NCBI GenBank assembly: GCA_019118725.1 | Contig: DWYO01000181.1 | Span: 1 to 6,832, forward strand | Source: Candidatus Parabacteroides intestinavium | GTDB lineage: Bacteria > Bacteroidota > Bacteroidia > Bacteroidales > Tannerellaceae | Length of the DNA: 6,832 nt | Direction of reading: 5' to 3' | In this document: one piece after another, positions 1 through 6,748 of the stretch | How the letters are laid out: every line of letters begins with the position of its first letter | How positions within the stretch are numbered: position 1 is the stretch's first letter | Position numbers and translations under genes: made by a program | Notes under the pieces: generated by a model | What the model saw: the letters and a program-made list of their open reading frames with translations, nothing else | Told to the model about the DNA's origin: nothing | The model's database searches: none

Positions 1-1
1 G

Positions 2-28
2 AAAGAGAAGTATAAGCGTTACGGATAA
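2..28 (+). CDS. possible 3' end of an upstream rightward gene (partial)
   Basis: In the second plus frame the first codons read KEKYKRYG and then TAA at 26-28, followed at once by a run of seven T. The composition is like the hydrophilic C-terminus of a bacterial protein, and the codons are ordinary for this genome. Eight codons are too few to identify a family or to prove coding. If real, the gene would converge on the GHL10 gene that ends at 240. The alternative is plain intergenic sequence. Confidence 0.25.
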   Translation, partial: KEKYKRYG

Positions 29-49
29 TTTTTTTCTGTTTTCTTATAC
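10..49. repeat. inverted repeat flanking a T-run
   Basis: GTATAAG at 10-16 is matched by its reverse complement CTTATAC at 43-49, with a 26-nt spacer that contains seven T at 29-35. A loop this large with an A/T-rich stem would be a weak hairpin. It might be part of the 3' end of the putative upstream transcript, but the T-run lies inside the loop rather than after the stem, so it is not a standard terminator. Confidence 0.25.
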
Positions 50-68
50 GCATATTCGCTTTTATATT

Positions 69-76
69 TATCTTTG
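69..76 (+). promoter_or_regulatory. promoter-like -7 box (TATCTTTG)
   Basis: TATCTTTG matches the Bacteroidales -7 consensus TAnnTTTG exactly. No convincing TTTG-type -33 box lies 19-21 bases upstream, so it may be a chance match in A/T-rich sequence. If active it would fire rightward into the hairpin at 91-109 and then antisense to the 3' end of the GHL10 gene. No rightward gene starts nearby. Confidence 0.22.
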
Positions 77-90
77 CCCACGAAATGATT

Positions 91-109
91 CATCTCTTAC
101 GGAGAGATG
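91..109. repeat. perfect 7-bp hairpin in the left intergenic region
   Basis: CATCTCT at 91-97 and AGAGATG at 103-109 are perfect reverse complements around the 5-nt loop TACGG. There is no T-tract after the stem on either strand, so it is not a classical intrinsic terminator. It sits between a possible rightward gene end at 28 and the leftward GHL10 gene end at 240, where an RNA 3' end or processing site would be plausible. The remainder of 110-239 shows no convincing gene, and no clear terminator for the GHL10 transcript is visible there. Confidence 0.45.
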
Positions 110-239
110 TTCGTATATCCACTTCACCCCACCCTATATAAGCAATTAAAAAATCACCTTATTACAGACAAAAAGGGAAAATCGTTTATTTAGAAGCTGT
201 TTTGCCAATGCTCTACTTCTTAATGCTTCAGCAAACAAA

Positions 240-1730
240 TCATTTAATATATTTAGACAGATAATAATATGTTTCCCGAGAAGGGAGACTTTCTATATGA
301 TAGCGTGTTGAAGAGGTAATGACAAAGAGATAACCTTGTTCGCGATGAGGAGAAACCGGCAAATAAAGTTCTGTGCCATGGATATTCGTTGCTAGCATCT
401 GTTGCGCGGACGAGGTATCAATCGAGTCTGTCAAGGAGTAATAGACGGTATAGGTCAGATCCTGCTTTTCACCGGCCGGTTTTTCCCAGGAAAGCTTCAG
501 CTCATTCTCCAAGCGTTCTACGCGAATCTCTTCCGGGGCAGAGGGCACCGAATCATTCAGCCACGTGAGTGGAGGCAATTGCGCCGGATACCTATAATAA
601 TTATCCCGCAATTCTGTATACACCCCTTTTTCATCCGACAAGATGTTTCCGCAACGGAAAAAAGAGCATCCCGCCCCACCAAAATAGCGGCTATAATCAA
701 TCTGATCAGTCAGGTCAGTCAAAGTCCAGTCGGCCTCCTCCTTCAGCAACCGGTATGCCCCCAATCCGGGGACTATCATCCGCCCATTGGCATTCTCCAC
801 CCAATTATCCACAAACGGGAAGAAATTCTCATGCAGATAATACATCATCGGGACAATCATATCCTGTTTCCCGGCAAGCAACCATTGAGCGGCATCCTGA
901 TAGACACTCTCGTAGGCCGTCCACCCGGCATTCGGAACCCGTGGAATCCGGTTATATTTTCCTAAAGGCGAGCTGCTCACCTGCACCCAAGGCTTTACCA
1001 GCTTCACCCAGTCATAAATCCGATAAACCATCCGGTTGATATTCTGGCGACGCCAATCTTCCAAGCGCATCTTCCGTCCATATTTCCGATATGTGATCTT
1101 ATCCGGGAAATTCCGGGCAGCCTCCGGATAACGAATATAATCAAAATGGATGCCATCTATATCATACCCATTCACAATCTCTTTGACCAACTTCAGGATA
1201 TAATCAGCCGTTCCGGGCACACCCGGATCCAGGAACCACTCCCCTTTATGGTGTTTGCAAAGCTCCGGGTGTCTTTTCACGACCGAAAGCCTCCCCTGCT
1301 CCCGCACAATCTTGTCCGAGCCTACCGGAAACGTCACAAACCAGGCATGACATTCCAACCCGCGCTTATGACATTCTGCTACCATAAACGCCAATGGATC
1401 ATATCCGGGAAGGCGTCCATATTTTCCGGAAAAAACAGCTGATGCCGGCTCAATATCCGAACGGTAAGCCACATCCCCACGCATACGCACCTGAAAAAAC
1501 ACCGTATTGAAATTAGCCTCCTGCAAACGGTCCAACATCCCGCACACCGCTTCTTGCTGAGCCTTGTGAGAATCCTCTGACGCAGCCACCCTCTGCGGCC
1601 AGTCCAACCCATAAACCGTAGTAAGCCATACCGCTCTCACCTCTTTCTTCGGATACTGGATAGCATACGCCCATTGACTGCAAAACAAAACCGCGAGTAA
1701 CAAAAAGAACGCTTTCTTCATCTTCCCCAT
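240..1730 (-). CDS. secreted GHL10/DUF187 glycoside-hydrolase-like protein
   Basis: This is a family 10-like glycosyl hydrolase (GHL10, DUF187), the family that includes E. coli DigH/YddW and YngK. DigH is known to cut peptidoglycan glycan strands stripped of stem peptides; a similar envelope role here is inference. From the ATG at 1730 the protein has 496 residues. It opens with a signal peptide, a basic start plus AFFLLLAVLF, with likely cleavage after AYA near residue 23. The Cys in the hydrophobic core follows Phe, so a lipobox is unlikely. The catalytic-type barrel begins at KKEVRAVWLTT (28-38), continues through VFFQVRMRGD, and carries the hallmark DGIHFDYIRYP (192-202), whose acidic residues are active-site candidates. 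Residues about 398-478, starting SAPEEIRVERL, look like a fibronectin type III fold. A TTG at 1742 overlaps the upstream stop (TTGA) and would add four residues; the ATG at 1721 would remove three. It follows the 7TM-HD gene directly and must share its transcript. Confidence 0.88.
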   Translation of the reverse strand: MGKMKKAFFLLLAVLFCSQWAYAIQYPKKEVRAVWLTTVYGLDWPQRVAASEDSHKAQQEAVCGMLDRLQEANFNTVFFQVRMRGDVAYRSDIEPASAVFSGKYGRLPGYDPLAFMVAECHKRGLECHAWFVTFPVGSDKIVREQGRLSVVKRHPELCKHHKGEWFLDPGVPGTADYILKLVKEIVNGYDIDGIHFDYIRYPEAARNFPDKITYRKYGRKMRLEDWRRQNINRMVYRIYDWVKLVKPWVQVSSSPLGKYNRIPRVPNAGWTAYESVYQDAAQWLLAGKQDMIVPMMYYLHENFFPFVDNWVENANGRMIVPGLGAYRLLKEEADWTLTDLTDQIDYSRYFGGAGCSFFRCGNILSDEKGVYTELRDNYYRYPAQLPPLTWLNDSVPSAPEEIRVERLENELKLSWEKPAGEKQDLTYTVYYSLTDSIDTSSAQQMLATNIHGTELYLPVSPHREQGYLFVITSSTRYHIESLPSRETYYYLSKYIK

Positions 1731-1738
1731 TCCCTTCT

Positions 1739-3787
1739 TCAATCTTTCTTCTCCTCCTTCTTTTTCAAATCCGGATAACTGATACGCGTGTGATACATAA
1801 TCTTCAGCTTCTCGATAAATACCTGCTTGACCGATTCAACATCCCGGAAAGTCAACGGAGCGTTCCGCAACAAGCCATCAGCAATCTGTCCATCTATAAT
1901 TTTATTAACCAACTGCTTGATGCCCTCCTCGGTATGTTCTTTCAAGCTACGCGAAGCAGCCTCTACCGAATCCGCCATCATCACAATAGCCGTCTCTTTC
2001 GAAAAGGGATTCGGTCCCGGATACATGAACAACGATTCGTCAACCGGCTTATCCGGGAACTGATTCTTATACGAATTATAGAAATATTTCGCTTTGCCAC
2101 GCCCATGATGCGTCCGGATAAAATCAATAATCTCTTTCGGCAAACCGGCTTTCTCCGCAATCTTCACACCTTCCGTCACATGACTGATGACCCGCTGCGC
2201 ACTCTCGATGTAAGACAAAGCGTTATGCGGATTGATTCCATTCTGGTTCTCGGTAAAATAAAGCGGATTGCTCATCTTTCCGATATCATGATACATGGCA
2301 CCTGTACGTACCAGCTGCGCATTCGCGCCAATCTTTCCCGCGGCCTCCGAGGCGATAATCGACACCTGCAACGAATGCTGGAAAGTTCCGGGGCAAGTCT
2401 CGCTCAACCGTTTCAATATGCCGCTATTGATATTCGACAATTCCACCAAAGTAATGGTAGACAAATAACCAAATGTTTTCTCCAGCATATATACCAGAAC
2501 ATACGTAAACATCAACAGGATAAAATTAATACCGAAATAAAGCATCATGACCCAATGAATCTTATTCAAGTCCGCATCCTGATACAAAACCAAGCTGAGA
2601 TAAGACAAGGTATAAGACAAGAATACAAATAGGGCACAATGCATTAATTGCGAACGTTGGGACAATTCCTTCAGACTGAACGTAACGACCATGCCGGCTA
2701 TGATTTGCAGAATCAGAAATTCGTGCGGGAATGGAGCCATGACCGAGCACATCTGTACGGTAATCAGATGAGTAAACAATGCCGTACGCGAATCGAAAAA
2801 GGTACGGACCACAATCGGGATTATCGCATAAGGAATAATATAAATACTGAACAGATTATACGTAACGCAAATCTCCGTAATCAGAACCGCTGAAAATATG
2901 CAGCATAACAGGAAAAAGGTATTGCGCCGGTTATGCAGAATCTTCAGCCGGAAAGACCATAGGTAAAGCCAATAGCAGAAAAGAAGCCCGCACACCAGGA
3001 TTATCTGCCCGGCCAGCATCAGGCTATGACGCTGTGCTCCTCCGGATTGAGATTCGTAAACCGTCTTTAAAGATCGGAGCACATTATACGTATGCGAATC
3101 GACAATCTCGCCTCGATCCACAATACGCTCGCCCGCCTGTACCACCCCGGACGAAATCGGGACACTCTGTACCAGCTCATTCCGTACTTTATCCGAAGTA
3201 CCCTGGTCGTAAGATACATTTTCCGCCAGATAATTATTGATATCGCACGATTGAAGCAGAGCCTTATTCAAAGAAGCGGGGCAATTGTTGATGATAAACT
3301 CGTATGCACTCTTAACCGTAAACAAGTCGGAAACATAATGCTTGGTAGCAATCGTATTCCGAAGCAAATTAATATAGGTATAATTTTCCGCTTTCAGCTT
3401 ATCAAACTCCTGAGGGGAAACGATTCCATTGGTATAGAGCTGCTGAAGCATTTTCTCGATATATTGCATATAGGCAGGGGTAACCTTGACCGACAAACGA
3501 TTTTGGTAATCCTCCCTCAATTTGTCTATCTGAGTTGTTTCCACCATCGGATTGACCCGGTAATAGGGCTGGAACCGCTTTAACGCACTATCCTGCTCTG
3601 CCTTTACCTGAGCATCACTCTTGTAGATGGGGAAATTGCTGGGTGCGGTCAACAAACCGTAACGCCAAGGTTTTCCTTCATAAAACTGATATTTGAACTT
3701 ACCTTCCCTCGGGAAAAAGTAAGAAAGCAACAAGGCCGCTACAATAAAATAGATAGCCGGATGTACATTATAATTCTTTATACTCAT
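1739..3787 (-). CDS. 7TM-HD membrane phosphohydrolase (PgpH-like c-di-AMP phosphodiesterase)
   Basis: The 682-residue protein has the full 7TM-HD architecture. An N-terminal membrane anchor (about 11-25) is followed by FPREGKFKYQFYEGKPWRYG, and then by a large extracytoplasmic domain to about residue 250. Seven membrane helices lie between about 255 and 435. A cytoplasmic HD domain follows, with its metal ligands intact: H471 in FQHSLQV, H500-D501 in YHDIGKM, H536 in SHVTEG, H560-H561 in THHGRGK, and D606 in MMADSVEA. In Listeria PgpH this family hydrolyses c-di-AMP to pApA; the same substrate here is inferred from architecture and intact residues, and other cyclic or nucleotide substrates cannot be excluded. 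The C-terminus is a lysine/glutamate-rich tail. The ATG at 3787 precedes the hydrophobic anchor by ten residues and fits family length. There is no Shine-Dalgarno sequence; the upstream leader is A/T-rich. The stop at 1739-1741 abuts the GHL10 gene, which suggests translational coupling. Confidence 0.93.
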   Translation of the reverse strand: MSIKNYNVHPAIYFIVAALLLSYFFPREGKFKYQFYEGKPWRYGLLTAPSNFPIYKSDAQVKAEQDSALKRFQPYYRVNPMVETTQIDKLREDYQNRLSVKVTPAYMQYIEKMLQQLYTNGIVSPQEFDKLKAENYTYINLLRNTIATKHYVSDLFTVKSAYEFIINNCPASLNKALLQSCDINNYLAENVSYDQGTSDKVRNELVQSVPISSGVVQAGERIVDRGEIVDSHTYNVLRSLKTVYESQSGGAQRHSLMLAGQIILVCGLLFCYWLYLWSFRLKILHNRRNTFFLLCCIFSAVLITEICVTYNLFSIYIIPYAIIPIVVRTFFDSRTALFTHLITVQMCSVMAPFPHEFLILQIIAGMVVTFSLKELSQRSQLMHCALFVFLSYTLSYLSLVLYQDADLNKIHWVMMLYFGINFILLMFTYVLVYMLEKTFGYLSTITLVELSNINSGILKRLSETCPGTFQHSLQVSIIASEAAGKIGANAQLVRTGAMYHDIGKMSNPLYFTENQNGINPHNALSYIESAQRVISHVTEGVKIAEKAGLPKEIIDFIRTHHGRGKAKYFYNSYKNQFPDKPVDESLFMYPGPNPFSKETAIVMMADSVEAASRSLKEHTEEGIKQLVNKIIDGQIADGLLRNAPLTFRDVESVKQVFIEKLKIMYHTRISYPDLKKKEEKKD

Positions 3788-3807
3788 AATAAATTGCTAA
3801 TTTGGCC

Positions 3808-3838
3808 GAAATGTACAAAAAAAGTTTAGGAACAGAAA
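3808..3838 (-). promoter_or_regulatory. candidate promoter for the 7TM-HD/GHL10 pair
   Basis: Read on the minus strand, TACATTTC (3815-3808) differs from TAnnTTTG only at the last base. TTTC (3838-3835) lies 19 bases upstream, in the position of the TTTG -33 element. The box ends 20 bases before the start codon at 3787, so the leader would be short. It is the best match in the intergenic region but is imperfect. Confidence 0.32.
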
Positions 3839-3855
3839 AAAAAGGCGTAATTTTG
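3825..3855 (+). promoter_or_regulatory. candidate Bacteroidales-type promoter for gltX-waaA
   Basis: TAATTTTG at 3848-3855 is an exact TAnnTTTG -7 box. TTTA at 3825-3828 is a one-mismatch -33 element with a 19-base spacer. Transcription would start near 3862, giving a leader of about 35 bases to the ATG at 3896. This also argues against the upstream TTG at 3875 as the start. The -33 element lies inside the spacer of the opposing candidate promoter, so the two promoters would overlap. Confidence 0.6.
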
Positions 3856-3895
3856 CCGCATTAAATTATCAAGATTGTTAAATAACAGAATAAAA

Positions 3896-5416
3896 ATGAT
3901 GACTCAAAGAAAAGTTAGAGTCCGCTTTGCACCCAGCCCTACGGGCGCGTTGCATATCGGAGGTGTTCGTACAGCATTATACAATTACTTGTTTGCCAAA
4001 CAAAATGGCGGGGATTTGATCCTGCGTATTGAAGATACAGACTCCCACCGTTTCGTTCCGGGAGCCGAAGATTATATTATCGAAGCCCTGACATGGCTGG
4101 GCATTCATTTTGACGAAGGAGTGGGATTCGGAGGCAATTACGGTCCGTACCGCCAAAGTGAACGTCGTGAAATCTACAAGAAATATGTCGACCAACTCTT
4201 GGATTCAGACCACGCTTATATCGCATTTGACACACCCGAAGAGCTGGATGCCAAAAGAAAAGAGATACCCAACTTTCAATACGATGCATCTACCCGTATG
4301 CAGATGCGCAATTCATTGACTTTATCAACTGAAGAGACGCAAGCTCTGATTGCATCCGGACATCAATATGTAGTCCGTGTAAAGATAGAGCCCAACGAAG
4401 ATATCCATGTGAACGACCTTATCCGCGGAGAGGTAGTCATCAATTCATCTATCTTAGACGATAAGGTATTGTATAAATCGGCAGACCAGCTTCCTACCTA
4501 TCATTTGGCAAACATCGTAGACGACCATTTAATGGAAGTAAGCCACGTTATCCGAGGCGAAGAATGGTTGCCCAGTGCGCCGTTGCACGTACTACTGTAT
4601 CGTTACTTCGGCTGGGCAGATACCATGCCTCAATTCGCACACCTCTCCTTGCTGTTAAAACCGGAAGGGAACGGTAAGCTGAGCAAGCGCGACGGAGATC
4701 GTTTAGGATTCCCCGTCTTCCCACTGGAATGGCATGATCCCAAGAGCGGAGAAGTTTCATCCGGATACCGCGAAAGCGGATATTTGCCGGAAGCTGTTGT
4801 CAACTTCCTGGCATTATTAGGCTGGAATCCGGGTAATGACAAAGAAGTCATGAGTATGGACGAACTCATCCAAGCTTTTGATTTGCGCCATTGCAGTAAA
4901 AGCGGAGCCAAATTCGATTATGAAAAGGCCAAATGGTTCAATCATCAATACATCCAGATGAAAGACAACAAAGAAATCGCCGCGCTCTTTATGCCTATTC
5001 TGGAGGCTCATGGGGTAAAGGCCGAACCGGCTTATGTAGAAAAGGTCGTAGGCATGATGAAAGATCGGGTCAGCTTCATCAAAGATTTATGGCAGACCAC
5101 CTCTTTCTTCTTCGTGGCTCCGACAGAATATGATGAGAAGACCCGCAAGAAACGCTGGAAAGAAGATAGTGCGGCCCAATTGACCGAATTTATTGAAGTA
5201 CTACGCGAACACGAACCTTTCGATATCGAAAGTACGGAAAATGCGGCTAAAGCGTGGATAGAAAGCAAAGGCTATCATTTAGGCAACATCATGAATGCCA
5301 CACGTTTAGCTTTAGTCGGCGAAGGGAAAGGCCCACATATCTTCGACATTACCGAAGCATTGGGCAAGGAAGAGTCCATCCGCCGTATTCAACGGGCTAT
5401 TGAGGTTTTAAAGTAA
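3896..5416 (+). CDS. gltX: glutamyl-tRNA synthetase
   Basis: This is a class I aminoacyl-tRNA synthetase that charges tRNA-Glu with glutamate in the cytoplasm. From the ATG at 3896 it has 506 residues. The HIGH-type motif is in RFAPSPTGALHIGG (HIGG at 20-23), followed by RIEDTD (44-49), the tRNA-acceptor region DHLMEVSHVIRGEEWLPSAP, and the KMSKS-type motif KLSKR (261-265). A helical anticodon-binding region fills the C-terminal third. No cysteine cluster for zinc is seen between the two halves of the catalytic domain. About 18-20 residues (roughly 268-295) are extra just after KLSKR compared with the E. coli enzyme as I recall it, which is probably a Bacteroidetes lineage feature. The frame extends back to TTG at 3875, but that adds a non-conserved MLNNRIK-like extension. 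Two adjacent ATGs (3896, 3899) are the better starts. It leads the rightward transcript and is followed 21 bp later by waaA. Confidence 0.97.
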   Translation: MMTQRKVRVRFAPSPTGALHIGGVRTALYNYLFAKQNGGDLILRIEDTDSHRFVPGAEDYIIEALTWLGIHFDEGVGFGGNYGPYRQSERREIYKKYVDQLLDSDHAYIAFDTPEELDAKRKEIPNFQYDASTRMQMRNSLTLSTEETQALIASGHQYVVRVKIEPNEDIHVNDLIRGEVVINSSILDDKVLYKSADQLPTYHLANIVDDHLMEVSHVIRGEEWLPSAPLHVLLYRYFGWADTMPQFAHLSLLLKPEGNGKLSKRDGDRLGFPVFPLEWHDPKSGEVSSGYRESGYLPEAVVNFLALLGWNPGNDKEVMSMDELIQAFDLRHCSKSGAKFDYEKAKWFNHQYIQMKDNKEIAALFMPILEAHGVKAEPAYVEKVVGMMKDRVSFIKDLWQTTSFFFVAPTEYDEKTRKKRWKEDSAAQLTEFIEVLREHEPFDIESTENAAKAWIESKGYHLGNIMNATRLALVGEGKGPHIFDITEALGKEESIRRIQRAIEVLK

Positions 5417-5437
5417 TGGGAAACACCCGCGAACGAC

Positions 5438-6685
5438 ATGTACAGCATACTCATTCACTTTTATGCATTCATCGTATCGCTCATCGCTCCTTTCCACAAG
5501 AAAGCGCGGATGATGCGTGCGGGGCAACGGAAAACGTACGGGATTTTACGTGCCAACATACAACGTGGAGAGAACTATATTTGGTTTCATGCAGCTTCTT
5601 TAGGAGAGTTTGAACAAGGTCGCCCTATGATGGAGAAAATCAAAGCCTGCTATCCGCAGTACAAGATTCTGTTGACCTTCTTCTCTCCATCAGGATATGA
5701 AGTCCGAAAGAACTATCAGGTAGCAGACGTCATCTGCTACCTGCCTTTCGATACGCCATGCAGAGTAAGCAAATTTCTGGAATTGGCACATCCCATAGCT
5801 GCTGTTTTCATCAAATATGAGTTTTGGGGAAACTATTTGAAGGAACTGAATAAGCGGAATATCCCGACATTCATCATCTCTACCATCTTCCGGCGTGAGC
5901 AACTCTTTTTCCAATGGTTCGGAGCTCCTTACCGCAAAATGCTGTCCTACTTCACCCATCTCTATGTGCAGGATGAATACTCGAAGAAGCTGTTGGCGGA
6001 ATATGGGATAACGAATGTCACCCTTGCCGGAGACACCCGTTTTGACCGAGTACAGGATATCCGGAACGCGGCCAAGGAATTACCGCTGATCGATCTATTC
6101 GTTCACACCCGCTCCGGAGAGAAAATATTGACTCTGGTAGCCGGAAGCTCCTGGCCACAAGATGAATCATTCCTGATTCCCTATTTCAACCGGCATCCGG
6201 AAATGAAACTGATCATCGCGCCTCATGAGATTCATGCGGAGCATTTATCCGCGATTGAATCTTTACTGAAGCGTCCGGCAATCCGGCTCTCCCAAGTACA
6301 AACAGCAGCCGATCTGTCTGATAAGGAGTGCCTCATCATTGATTGTTTCGGAATGCTTTCTTCGATTTACCGGTACGGAGAAATAGCCTATATAGGCGGA
6401 GGCTTCGGAGCCGGAATCCACAACACCTTGGAAGCAGCCGTATATGGTGTTCCGGTCTTGTTCGGTCCCAAATATCATAAATTCAAAGAGGCAAAAGACC
6501 TGATTTCCGTAGGTGGAGGCTTTACGGTACAAAACGGGAAGGAATTTGAAGCCCAAATGGATGAACTGATTGCCCACAAAGAGAAATTGGAACAGGCCGG
6601 TAAGGCATCCGGAGATTTTGTACACAATCAAACCGGAGCAACCGATCTGATTCTTCCGCAGATTATCGCACAACTAAAAGTCTAA
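5438..6685 (+). CDS. waaA: 3-deoxy-D-manno-octulosonic acid (Kdo) transferase
   Basis: WaaA (KdtA, GT30) moves Kdo from CMP-Kdo to the lipid A precursor at the cytoplasmic face of the inner membrane, the first step of LPS core assembly. The 415-residue length is normal for the family. An N-terminal hydrophobic stretch (about 4-19) is the usual membrane anchor. The N-terminal GT domain has WFHAASLGEFEQG (49-61), with E57 the expected catalytic base, and FFSPSGYEV (81-89). The C-terminal nucleotide-sugar domain has APHEIH (261-266) and GGGFGAGIHNTLEAA (320-334), followed by the conserved VPVLFGP. All key motifs are intact. Whether it adds one or more Kdo residues cannot be read from sequence; Bacteroides lipid A is generally reported to carry a single phosphorylated Kdo. 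The ATG at 5438 gives the expected N-terminus. It lies 21 bp after gltX with no promoter evident between them, and is followed by a terminator. Confidence 0.96.
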   Translation: MYSILIHFYAFIVSLIAPFHKKARMMRAGQRKTYGILRANIQRGENYIWFHAASLGEFEQGRPMMEKIKACYPQYKILLTFFSPSGYEVRKNYQVADVICYLPFDTPCRVSKFLELAHPIAAVFIKYEFWGNYLKELNKRNIPTFIISTIFRREQLFFQWFGAPYRKMLSYFTHLYVQDEYSKKLLAEYGITNVTLAGDTRFDRVQDIRNAAKELPLIDLFVHTRSGEKILTLVAGSSWPQDESFLIPYFNRHPEMKLIIAPHEIHAEHLSAIESLLKRPAIRLSQVQTAADLSDKECLIIDCFGMLSSIYRYGEIAYIGGGFGAGIHNTLEAAVYGVPVLFGPKYHKFKEAKDLISVGGGFTVQNGKEFEAQMDELIAHKEKLEQAGKASGDFVHNQTGATDLILPQIIAQLKV

Positions 6686-6706
6686 ATTCAACCCAAATCG
6701 ATCATT

Positions 6707-6730
6707 AGACCGCTCAACGGTTCTTTTTTT
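6707..6730 (+). terminator. intrinsic terminator after waaA
   Basis: AGACCG (6707-6712), loop CTCAA, then CGGTTCT (6713-6724 region) forms a 5-6 bp stem with one bulged T or a G-T pair, followed by a run of T to 6730. It lies 21 bases past the waaA stop, where the gltX-waaA transcript should end. The stem is short, so termination may be incomplete. Confidence 0.6.
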
Positions 6731-6748
6731 CTGAAAGAAAGCTCTTCG

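Noticed and set aside
19..93. 24-codon minus-strand ORF starting ATG at 93
   Set aside because: It is short and Lys/Tyr-rich in A/T-rich DNA, with no promoter or conserved motif visible. It could be chance.
3..149. Plus-strand frame open for about 48 codons from the left edge
   Set aside because: The residue composition is irregular and it reads through the T-run and hairpin. The adjacent frame ending at 28 looks more like a gene end.
192..229. Weak inverted repeats (AGAAG/CTTCT and GAAGC/GCTTC) as a terminator for the GHL10 transcript
   Set aside because: The stems are only 5 bp with loops of 19 nt or more, and no T-run follows directly on the minus strand. The evidence is too weak to call a terminator.
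402..1039. Two overlapping plus-strand open frames (187 and 156 codons)
   Set aside because: Both are antisense to the GHL10 gene, and neither has a recognisable motif. They are shadow frames.
1790..2632. 280-codon open frame on the plus strand
   Set aside because: It lies wholly antisense to the 7TM-HD gene, whose family motifs are intact. Its translation is rich in Arg, Ile, Gln and His with no recognisable domain, as expected of a shadow frame.
3875..3895. TTG at 3875 as the gltX start
   Set aside because: It would add a non-conserved seven-residue extension, and it lies close to the predicted transcription start. Two ATGs at 3896 and 3899 fit the family better.
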